This document shows positions 22,966 through 30,223 of a DNA stretch of 32,999 bases, in pieces; position 1 is the stretch's first letter; each line of letters opens with the position of its first letter. Both the position numbers and the translations under genes were made by a program. The stretch comes from Bacteroides sp. (GTDB taxonomy: Bacteria > Bacteroidota > Bacteroidia > Bacteroidales > Bacteroidaceae): contig DXLM01000035.1 of assembly GCA_019414725.1 (NCBI GenBank), positions 1-32,999 on the forward strand. The letters are read 5' to 3'. The notes below the pieces were generated by a model. The model had not been told where the DNA came from, did no database searches, and was given only the letters and a program-made list of their open reading frames with translations.

Positions 22966-23277
22966 TTATTCGATAATTTCTCCTTTTTCAGTGAAAAAGA
23001 TGTTGGCTTCTGTACCTTCTTCATCTACCACTGTCACCTGATAAATCTTCACACCATCTTCGTCTTCCTGATAAGCTGCACTCTTTACTGTATATTCACT
23101 AAAGTTTTTGGTCAGAGCGTCCTGTATAGCTTGAGGCAAGTCTTTTACTTCGATAGGAGTGTAATCGGCTACATTCAGTTGAATACTGATTTCATTTGTT
23201 GTTTTTGCATTTGCAAACGCTACTGATGATGTGCCTAATCCTGCTATTAATGCTATTGCTACAAAAATCTTTTTCAT
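22966..23277 (-). CDS. Small secreted PepSY-like (BLIP-like fold) protein
   Basis: This 103-residue protein has a signal peptide (MKKIFVAIALIAGLGTSSVAFANA), leaving about 80 residues in the periplasm. The mature part (VKDLPQAIQDALTKNFSEYTVKSAAYQEDEDGVKIYQVTVVDEEGTEANIFFTEKGEIIE) matches the pattern of the small PepSY-like (DUF2874, beta-lactamase-inhibitor-like) family common in Bacteroidetes. In that family a helix is followed by a sheet ending in FTEKGEI. Function is unknown; related domains inhibit proteases or bind ligands. It is monocistronic, converging on the sigma/anti-sigma pair, and might be a target of that system, but nothing in the sequence proves it. Confidence 0.85.
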   Translation of the reverse strand: MKKIFVAIALIAGLGTSSVAFANAKTTNEISIQLNVADYTPIEVKDLPQAIQDALTKNFSEYTVKSAAYQEDEDGVKIYQVTVVDEEGTEANIFFTEKGEIIE

Positions 23278-23561
23278 AATCGTAATTTTTTAAGTTTGAC
23301 AATTGTTTCTGTAAATAGAAAGACAATGGCTGTACCAAACTTTTGTTCTGCGTTGTAAATTCTTGATTATTAATATTGTAATTAATTTCATACTTTCCTG
23401 TATATTGAAAAAGTGAGGATTTCTTCCTCGAACCTGTAGAGTTGAAAATGTGAAAGCCACGGAAAATCTACATGGAAAAAGTTAATTTTGTATGACCTTC
23501 TAATCGTTTGGCTTTATATGCCGGAATATAAATAGAAGATGAAAAAATGAAGTTTTTTCCG

Positions 23562-23569
23562 TAAGTTTG
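23562..23569 (+). promoter_or_regulatory. -7 promoter element immediately before the YgjP-type gene
   Basis: TAAGTTTG is an exact TAnnTTTG match ending 5 bases before the ATG at 23574. If used, transcription would begin at or next to the start codon, giving a leaderless or nearly leaderless mRNA. No clear -33 element is present. Confidence 0.4.
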
Positions 23570-23573
23570 CTGT

Positions 23574-24281
23574 ATGATAAGTAAGAAACAAATTATTTCA
23601 GATAAAGATTTTGGAAAGATACATTTCGTAGTACGTCGTTCAGCCCGTAATATAACGATGCGTGTAAAAGAAGACGGCTTGCATGTTACCACTCCTCCTT
23701 ACCGGAGTATAACAGCATTACTTGAAGCAATTGCTCCTTTCCGTGAACGTTTGCGCAATGTCTGTTCAGAAGTAAAGCCGAAACCTTTCGATTTAAATTT
23801 CTCTATCGAAGCAGAATGTTTTCGATTAAAACTCGAAACTTCTCCATTGAAAAATTTTACAGTCAGTATGAGGGATGAAACGGTAGTGATAGCCTGTCCA
23901 GCTCATGCCGATTTTACAACAGACAGAGTCCAGACTTTAGTAAAAAATGCTGTTATGCGGGCGATGAGGAAAAAAGCAGAAGAATACTTGCCTCCTTTAG
24001 TACAGTACTGGTCGAGCTTGTTTGATTTACCTTATAATAAAGTAACGATATCAAAGGCTCGTTCTCGTTGGGGAAGTTGCTCTTCCAAACGGGATATAAG
24101 TCTGTCGTTTTACCTGATGCTTTTGCCGGCACATTTAATGGATTATGTGATTCTGCATGAGCTGGCACATACCCGCGAAATGAATCATGGTCCTAAGTTT
24201 TGGGAGTTGTTGAATCAGTTGACGGATGGCAAGGCTTTAGCATTGCGTAAAGAACTACGCATGCATCGTCCTGTATTTTAA
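23574..24281 (+). CDS. YgjP-type (DUF45, M48-related) zinc metallopeptidase-like protein
   Basis: This 235-residue soluble protein carries the HExxH zinc motif at His195-Glu196 to His199, with a third ligand His205 in HELAHTREMNHGPKFW. It is preceded by the family hallmark SRWGSCSSKRDISLSFYLMLLP (from about residue 164). The N-terminal half is a beta-rich domain with VVRRSARNITMRVKEDGLHVTTP, typical of the YgjP/DUF45 (SprT-like) family. E. coli YgjP has been described as a UTP pyrophosphatase; most homologues are annotated as M48-family peptidases. The start at 23574 is the only ATG before the conserved N-terminal region. There is no partner gene. Confidence 0.9.
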   Translation: MISKKQIISDKDFGKIHFVVRRSARNITMRVKEDGLHVTTPPYRSITALLEAIAPFRERLRNVCSEVKPKPFDLNFSIEAECFRLKLETSPLKNFTVSMRDETVVIACPAHADFTTDRVQTLVKNAVMRAMRKKAEEYLPPLVQYWSSLFDLPYNKVTISKARSRWGSCSSKRDISLSFYLMLLPAHLMDYVILHELAHTREMNHGPKFWELLNQLTDGKALALRKELRMHRPVF

Positions 24282-24381
24282 GAATGGAGCAAATATGATT
24301 GACAGGGAACTGTCGTCATAAAAAATCTGCTGTTGACGATGATAACGGATAAGAAAAGTCAGTATATTCGCTGCCGATAAA

Positions 24382-24469
24382 GGAAAGATGCCAGAGTGAC
24401 CGAATGGGCCGGACTCGAAATCCGGTGAACGGCTTGTCCGTTCCGTGGGTTTGAATCCCACTCTTTCCG
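24382..24469 (+). tRNA. tRNA-Ser, anticodon CGA (reads UCG)
   Basis: The acceptor stem GGAAAGA (24382-24388) pairs with TCTTTCC (24462-24468), with discriminator G. The anticodon stem CCGGA/TCCGG (24409-24413 with 24421-24425) frames the loop CTCGAAA with anticodon CGA at 24416-24418. There is a long class II variable arm (ACGG/CCGT), as in serine tRNAs. The T arm GTGGG/CCCAC (24445-24449, 24457-24461) carries TTTGAAT. The 3' CCA is not encoded. Confidence 0.96.
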
Positions 24470-24515
24470 CTTTTAAATTCGAAATATATTACCCATTCAT
24501 TTTTTTCGTGAACTA

Positions 24516-24551
24516 AGTTAGCATCAAAAATAATACTTTGATGGCTGAACT
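24516..24551 (+). other. Imperfect hairpin downstream of tRNA-Ser
   Basis: AGTTAGCATCAAA (24516-24528) pairs with TTTGATGGCTGAACT (24537-24551), with two single-base bulges. It could end the tRNA transcript, but no T-run follows, so the role is uncertain. Confidence 0.3.
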
Positions 24552-24598
24552 AATTGACTCTATTTGCGCATAACAGCATTAATAAGGGAAAGCCTTTT

Positions 24599-24657
24599 AT
24601 GAAGCAAAGAGGTTGCTTCATCCTTTAGTTGAATGAAAGCAAGCCTCTTTGTTTCAT
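24599..24657. terminator. Terminator at the end of the ABC permease operon
   Basis: Two imperfect inverted copies (24599-24621 and 24633-24657) share the core GAGG/CCTC. The left copy is itself palindromic at its ends (ATGAAGC with GCTTCAT). It lies about 20 bases after the minus-strand permease stop and would also stop plus-strand read-through from the tRNA. Confidence 0.65.
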
Positions 24658-24675
24658 AAAAAACACGAGTATCAA

Positions 24676-27045
24676 CTATTCTGTCCTTAAGTTGTTGATC
24701 GGGTTGCTATGTGCTGCTTTAAGTATCATACTACAACTGATTGCAAATATGATTATCAGTACAGCGAGTACGCATCCTCCAAACAGATACCATGTAAGAG
24801 AAATTTTAGTTGCAAACAACTCCAGTAATCGGGTACTGATAATTATTGCGAATATGCTTCCGGTTAGAACAGCAGGAATAGCTATTTTCAGGATATCTTT
24901 CAGGAAGATGAGTTGTACATCCTTTACTTGTGCTCCGTGAATGATACGGATAGCTATTTCCGAACGTCGGCGGTTTACTTCATCACGGATATAGGCTATC
25001 AGTCCGATAAGTGCAATTACCAGAATACATAGTCCGACAAAAAGTATACTGTTTCTCACGTGTAACAGCATGTTGTATTGATTAGTCATTTCCAGGTCGA
25101 GGCTATATACGTGTTTCTCCTGGCTGGGCATGGTACGGCTGACTATGTCTTGTACCTCCTTGATTTGTGCTGGACCCATTTCTTTCAAACGAATGTAAAG
25201 AAGATGGTTGGGATGTCTGTTATAGAACATCACTGTCGGACGCTCGTCGAAATCTTCCGCAACTTGAGAACCTAGATGAATTTCTTCGTAGATACCACAG
25301 ATAGTGTACGGGCCTTGATGTTCTGTGATAAAAACTTGCTTACCAACAGGAGAGCCCGTCCACCCGGCAAGTTTTTCCATTTGTTTGATAAAGTTACGGC
25401 TTACCATTACTTCCTGGCTGGCACTATCTCCCAGTTCAGTAGTAAAAGTACTTCCTTCTAGTACAGGAATACTGAAAACCTTATGATAGTCGGAACCCAC
25501 GTCGTACATGTCGGCTATGTTCATATACTCTTTACCGCTTTGTGGGTCGTATACATTGTTTCCGCTGCATTTCATAAACATTTCCTGATATCCCCAGGTT
25601 ACTCCGCTTACGTTGGGAAGTCTTTTTAACTCCTGTATGCAACGTTCACGTTCTACTGTTTGGGTTCCGGGCAGAGAAACGTAGAGCACATTTTTGTATT
25701 CGAAGCCAGTGCGGTAGTTTGTCAATGCCTGATACTGGAGGCCGATAACGGTAAGCAGACAGACAAAGAAAGTTGTCAGCATGAACTGTACGAATAAAAG
25801 TCCTAATTTCCACTGTCGTTTGTTTTCTGTGTATCGGCGGTAAGCGTAGGTGACAGGTATACGTGTATATATGTAGCCGGGCATTACACCGCAAATTATA
25901 GCAATGGCAATAACGACTATTAAACACAGAACTAAAGCTGTGGGAGAAAATAAGGCTTGCAAACTATGTCCCATTTGCTCCTGTAAAAAATCTTGCAGCC
26001 CGAAGATGATGAGTATGGCAAGTATCAGAGCGATGAAGCAGTGTAATACCGATTCAGCCAGTATCATGCGATAAATATCCTTACTTTCTGCTCCGTAACA
26101 GCGGTAAGTAGCAATGCTTTTAGCTCGTTTGACTACCGATGAAACAACCAGCAGGATATAATTCAGGACTGCTACTGCCAGCATAATAAAGGCAAAGGCC
26201 AGAAAAACGATATTCATGATACGATTGTATTCCGAAGACAGGAAGATCGTGTTTACAGGTTTCAGGTTCAGGTAAAACTGGCTGCCCGAGCGTTCTAGTT
26301 CTTCCATTGGAGCATTGGTATACAGCATATGCTTGATGTTGGGCTCCAATGTTTTCGGATCAGTACCCGGGTGTAGGCGGACATAGCCCGAATAACGGTC
26401 ATTTCCTAGCCAGTTATCTCTTCCGTCCCCCATAATTTGTCCGATAGTAGGAAGAGCTACGGCAATGTCTATTTTCGGCAGATGAGTGTTTTCCGGGAAA
26501 TCCTCAAAGACCCCTGCTACCGTAATGTGAAAGTTTGGGAAAACTTTCCATGTCAGCTGTTTGCCTAAAATATCATTACCCAGTACTTTCAGCAGTTTGG
26601 CTGAGATATAAGCATTGTTGGCTTTTTCCAGTCCGCTGTGTGGCTCTTCTCCCATTAAGATTTTTCGTGGAAAGACATCGAAGAATGAACTGTCACACAA
26701 ATAAGCATTTCCTTTTATGATGCGTTGATCCTCAGTTGTTAACAACAGATCTTCATTCAGTATAGTAAAACGGGTTGCGGCTTCTACTTCTGGACAATAT
26801 CGTTTGATACCCGGAGCAATGGCTCCCGATACACTGCTGTGGTTTAACCAATCACTACCTTGCTGCTTGTAATTTTCCTGTATGATATAAGTGTCTTCCA
26901 GATGGGGAATAAAGTTATCATACGACCGTTCGAAAATTACTTCGGCAAGCATTACCAGTCCGATAGCCATTCCTACACCCAGACAGAGAATTTTTATCAA
27001 GTTTCCTTCTCCTTTTCGAAAAAGATTCTGTAAAGCTCTTTTCAT
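24676..27045 (-). CDS. FtsX/MacB-type ABC transporter permease, most distal gene of the operon
   Basis: This is an inner-membrane permease of the type VII (MacB/LolC/FtsX) family with a duplicated layout. A first membrane helix (LIKILCLGVGMAIGLVMLAEV) is followed by a large periplasmic MacB-like domain, then three helices around residues 290-400. A second periplasmic domain follows, and three more helices end in the typical NPINNLRTE. I place the start at ATG 27045 (MKRALQNLFRKGEGNLIK), 789 residues, because it aligns with the starts of the two paralogues (MKTILRNLF...). The in-frame ATG at 27114 lies 23 codons upstream and its extra codons form a hairpin. It is more diverged than the other two permeases and has no catalytic residues of its own. 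Confidence 0.88.
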   Translation of the reverse strand: MKRALQNLFRKGEGNLIKILCLGVGMAIGLVMLAEVIFERSYDNFIPHLEDTYIIQENYKQQGSDWLNHSSVSGAIAPGIKRYCPEVEAATRFTILNEDLLLTTEDQRIIKGNAYLCDSSFFDVFPRKILMGEEPHSGLEKANNAYISAKLLKVLGNDILGKQLTWKVFPNFHITVAGVFEDFPENTHLPKIDIAVALPTIGQIMGDGRDNWLGNDRYSGYVRLHPGTDPKTLEPNIKHMLYTNAPMEELERSGSQFYLNLKPVNTIFLSSEYNRIMNIVFLAFAFIMLAVAVLNYILLVVSSVVKRAKSIATYRCYGAESKDIYRMILAESVLHCFIALILAILIIFGLQDFLQEQMGHSLQALFSPTALVLCLIVVIAIAIICGVMPGYIYTRIPVTYAYRRYTENKRQWKLGLLFVQFMLTTFFVCLLTVIGLQYQALTNYRTGFEYKNVLYVSLPGTQTVERERCIQELKRLPNVSGVTWGYQEMFMKCSGNNVYDPQSGKEYMNIADMYDVGSDYHKVFSIPVLEGSTFTTELGDSASQEVMVSRNFIKQMEKLAGWTGSPVGKQVFITEHQGPYTICGIYEEIHLGSQVAEDFDERPTVMFYNRHPNHLLYIRLKEMGPAQIKEVQDIVSRTMPSQEKHVYSLDLEMTNQYNMLLHVRNSILFVGLCILVIALIGLIAYIRDEVNRRRSEIAIRIIHGAQVKDVQLIFLKDILKIAIPAVLTGSIFAIIISTRLLELFATKISLTWYLFGGCVLAVLIIIFAISCSMILKAAHSNPINNLRTE

Positions 27046-27072
27046 TGTTTGGCATGGATTGAAAGAAAGTAA

Positions 27073-27107
27073 GAAGGCACATCCGGACACACTTTCGGTG
27101 TACCTTC
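27073..27107 (-). terminator. Hairpin between the ATPase gene and the distal permease gene
   Basis: On the minus strand GAAGGTACA pairs with TGTGCCTTC (one G-T wobble), and CCG/CGG extends the stem past a bulge. A pyrimidine-rich tract (27072-27061) follows. It may be an attenuating terminator or an mRNA-stability element that separates expression of the last permease from the ATPase. Confidence 0.5.
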
Positions 27108-27133
27108 TTTTCATTGTATAAACTTAAGAGAGA

Positions 27134-27811
27134 TTACATTTCACTGATGGATGATACGATCTGTCCATCGAACAGGTTGATGACACGGCTGGCAAATCCT
27201 GCATCACGCTGGCTATGGGTTACCATGACGATGGTAGTACCTTCTTTATTCAGTTCGGTAAGCAGCTCCATCACCTCCAGTCCGTTTTTAGAATCCAGGT
27301 TACCAGTCGGCTCGTCGGCAAGGATAATTTTCGGATTGGAAACTACGGCACGGGCGATAGCCACACGCTGTTGCTGACCACCGGATAGCTGTTGTGGATA
27401 ATGTTTGGCACGATGACTGATATTCATGCGCGATAAAATTTCAGTTACTCGTTTCTTGCGCTCTTCCGCAGGAATATTCAGGTAAGTAAGAGGTAGCTCA
27501 ACGTTTTCGAATACATTCAGTTCGTCTATCAGGTTGAAGCTTTGGAATACAAAACCAATACTTCCTTTACGTACATTGGTACGATCTTTTTCTTTCAGAT
27601 GCCCTACCTCTTTATTGTCCAGATAATAGTTGCCCGAAGTCGGATTGTCCAGTAAGCCTAGGATGTTCAGTAAGGTTGATTTTCCGCATCCGGATGGTCC
27701 CATGATGGCGACGAATTCTTTTTCATTAACTTCCAGATTTACATTGTTTAAGGCAATTGTTTCTACTTCTGTAGTGCGGAATGTCTTGCAAAGGTTTTCA
27801 ATTTTGATCAT
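27134..27811 (-). CDS. ABC transporter ATP-binding protein (LolD/MacB type)
   Basis: This 225-residue ATPase powers the adjacent permeases. It has Walker A GPSGCGKST (residues 38-46), a Q-loop at VFQSFNLI, the signature LSGGQQQR (142-149), Walker B ILADEPTGNLD (163-173) and the H-loop VTHSQRDA. The LSGGQQQR and DEPTGNLDSKNG pattern is typical of the LolD/FtsE/MacB group. These often drive conformational changes in the periplasm rather than classical import. The stop lies 88 bases before the distal permease start, and the start lies 27 bases after the middle permease. It is the only ATPase for three permeases in this operon. Confidence 0.95.
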   Translation of the reverse strand: MIKIENLCKTFRTTEVETIALNNVNLEVNEKEFVAIMGPSGCGKSTLLNILGLLDNPTSGNYYLDNKEVGHLKEKDRTNVRKGSIGFVFQSFNLIDELNVFENVELPLTYLNIPAEERKKRVTEILSRMNISHRAKHYPQQLSGGQQQRVAIARAVVSNPKIILADEPTGNLDSKNGLEVMELLTELNKEGTTIVMVTHSQRDAGFASRVINLFDGQIVSSISEM

Positions 27812-27838
27812 AGTGGTAAGTATTAAATTATTATTATA

Positions 27839-30211
27839 TTATTCTATTTTTAAGTTCTCTGTCGGGTTGCTTGTTGCAGCACGGTAATTCTGTATAGTTA
27901 CAATCGTAAGTGTAAGTATTATTATAATGGCAAAAGCTATCAGAAAAACCCACGGTGACAGGTTGATTCGGATAATAAAGTTTTGTAGCCATTTGTCCAT
28001 GAAGAACCAGGCAAAGGGACTGGCGATGATTGAACAGATTGTTATGATGCGCAGGTAAGTACGGTTAAAGTTCCATAGAATATCAGAAGTTTTTGCTCCG
28101 TATACTTTGCGTATGCCGATTTCCTTACGCCGGTATGCTGTTTCGAAAATGGTCAGGCCAAATACTCCTACCAATGAGATAATGATAGCCAGCAAACTGA
28201 AGAGGGTAACCATATACTGTTGATTGGTTTCTTTTTCATACAGTTGTTGGTAGTAGGTATTGAAGAAATTGACTTCTACCGGATATCCGGGGAAGATTTT
28301 CTCAGCGGTTTCGTGAATATGACGGAGAGCAGTAGAAACATCACTTCCTGCCTTAATACGGATATAGGCATAAGGCAACTTGGTGAGTTGGGATTCTACT
28401 GTGAATAAAAATGGGCTATAGGCAAATGCATTGACCCGGCTTGAAGTAAAGATTACATCATCGATATATCCCACGATATAGTTACTCTTTGAGTGGTTTC
28501 CTCTAAAAGGAGTATCAGTCGGGATATGTTGTTCATCTTTGATGCGTTTAGTACCCAGGCAATAAGTGTATTTGTTGCTGGATATTGTATCCGAAGCTAG
28601 AAAGAAACGTCCTTCTAATAACTTAAATCCCATAACTTCACCAAAATCGGGTGAAACACGAATTTCATAATGATAGAACTCTTCTCCTTCATATTTTGAT
28701 CCGGTCATACTATACACATCGCTAGCGCCTAGTTTGGTAGAAACATATGCAGTACCTTTAAATTCCGGGAATTTCTCAAGTTCATGTTTGAAAGTGGTGA
28801 ATTGTGATAGTTCTTGTCCTTTGTGGGGAAGTCCGGCTATCACAATTTCGTCACGTGCAAATCCAGTATCTTGAATTTTCATGTATTGGTTTTGTTGCCA
28901 AATGAATGTGGCGCATACTAATAGAGCGAATGATATGATATATTGGAAGCTCGTAAGCAAGGTGCGGAATAATCTGCCTTTGGCCGAGAGAGCATAATTA
29001 CCTTTCAGCATCAGAGCCGGAGGAAATGAAGTCATATACCATGCAGGGTATAGACCTGCTATTATACCGGTAAGCAAAGCAATGCCTCCTGATATCAGAA
29101 TTACAGGTAGATAAGTAAAAAAGGAAGGCGTAAATCCTATCAGACTGAGTAGTTTCATGTGTGTTAGAATCCACACGATAAATAGTGAAAGTAGCCATCC
29201 GATAAGGACGATGGCGATAGTTTCTGATATTAGTTCTATGCGAAGTTGGTTGACAGGGCTGCCCAATACTTTTTGAGTATTGATACTGCGAATACGCATC
29301 GGAGTGAGTGCGGTGCTGAAATTAATCAGGTTGATGGCAGCAATGCTGATAGTAAGAATGGCGATGGTAATCAGCAACCAGGTATGTTGGCGATCACCGA
29401 CTTTATAGAAAATCCAGGGATTCGCTTCATAATAAACGTTGCGGATTGGCATTGCACAGACTTCTCGATCTGATTCAGAATAGATGGTCATGTTTTCTGC
29501 CAGATGACTGCTTTTAAGCTGTTCGTTTAAAGTTTGGATATTGATACCGGGTTTCATGCGGATGATAGCATAGTAACTCTGAGTTCCCCAACGGTCTTTA
29601 TCCTTTTGTTTATCGATATCACGGTAGATAACATTTTTAAACTGACTGTTTTCAGGAAAGTCTTTGTATACTCCAGTGATGAGCAGTTTCTTGTTTTCTG
29701 GCATATAGAGATAACTTCCTACGGCATTTCCTTTCGGGAAAAGCTTTCGGGCCTGGCTTTCAGATATAATAGCTCCTCCAGGCTGGCGTAATCCTTCATC
29801 ATTTCCTGTTATGAATGCCATGCCGAGTGTTCGGGCAAAATCTGGGCTTACTACGGTAACAGGTTCGTAAATGTACTGGGGTTGCTTGGCATCGGTTGAG
29901 ATAAGTTCTGCATAATTGGGAGAGCAATCAAAAAAAGCTCCACATTCGATTGCAGGTGTTTCTTCTATCACTCCTTCTACAAAAGGTCGGGGCAATACAA
30001 TCAGTTCATTGGGGTGATGGTCTACACTGAGATTCAGTACAGCAATACGGTCGGAATCCGGATAACAAGTATCAAAGTTGTATTCGTAACTTACCTTCAT
30101 CATGATCAGGATGAAGGCAGCAAAAGCTGTTGATAATCCCAACAGATTGAGTACGGAAGCTGTCCGAAAACGTTTGAGCGTGTAAAATAAGTTGCGTAAT
30201 ATTGTTTTCAT
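27839..30211 (-). CDS. FtsX/MacB-type ABC transporter permease, middle gene
   Basis: This 790-residue permease has eight predicted membrane helices in two FtsX blocks (about residues 280-440 and 675-780). Two large periplasmic MacB-like domains are included, with DKDRWGTQSYYAIIRMKPG in the first. The N-terminus MKTILRNLFYTLKRFRTAS and the C-terminus NYRAATSNPTENLKIE are almost identical to those of the upstream permease, while the periplasmic middles differ widely. The FRRKEIGIRKVYGAK-type motif after the sixth helix (YRRKEIGIRKVYGAKTSDIL) is the coupling segment typical of the family. It starts 12 bases after the previous permease stop. Confidence 0.93.
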   Translation of the reverse strand: MKTILRNLFYTLKRFRTASVLNLLGLSTAFAAFILIMMKVSYEYNFDTCYPDSDRIAVLNLSVDHHPNELIVLPRPFVEGVIEETPAIECGAFFDCSPNYAELISTDAKQPQYIYEPVTVVSPDFARTLGMAFITGNDEGLRQPGGAIISESQARKLFPKGNAVGSYLYMPENKKLLITGVYKDFPENSQFKNVIYRDIDKQKDKDRWGTQSYYAIIRMKPGINIQTLNEQLKSSHLAENMTIYSESDREVCAMPIRNVYYEANPWIFYKVGDRQHTWLLITIAILTISIAAINLINFSTALTPMRIRSINTQKVLGSPVNQLRIELISETIAIVLIGWLLSLFIVWILTHMKLLSLIGFTPSFFTYLPVILISGGIALLTGIIAGLYPAWYMTSFPPALMLKGNYALSAKGRLFRTLLTSFQYIISFALLVCATFIWQQNQYMKIQDTGFARDEIVIAGLPHKGQELSQFTTFKHELEKFPEFKGTAYVSTKLGASDVYSMTGSKYEGEEFYHYEIRVSPDFGEVMGFKLLEGRFFLASDTISSNKYTYCLGTKRIKDEQHIPTDTPFRGNHSKSNYIVGYIDDVIFTSSRVNAFAYSPFLFTVESQLTKLPYAYIRIKAGSDVSTALRHIHETAEKIFPGYPVEVNFFNTYYQQLYEKETNQQYMVTLFSLLAIIISLVGVFGLTIFETAYRRKEIGIRKVYGAKTSDILWNFNRTYLRIITICSIIASPFAWFFMDKWLQNFIIRINLSPWVFLIAFAIIIILTLTIVTIQNYRAATSNPTENLKIE

Positions 30212-30217
30212 AATGTT
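30071..30217 (+). repeat. Direct repeat, copy 1 (5' end of the middle permease gene)
   Basis: About 147 bases are shared with 32465-32611, with about 13 differences by hand count (roughly 91% identity) at a constant offset of 2394. It covers the first 47 or so codons and the start region of each permease gene. Confidence 0.85.
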
Positions 30218-30223
30218 TCAATG

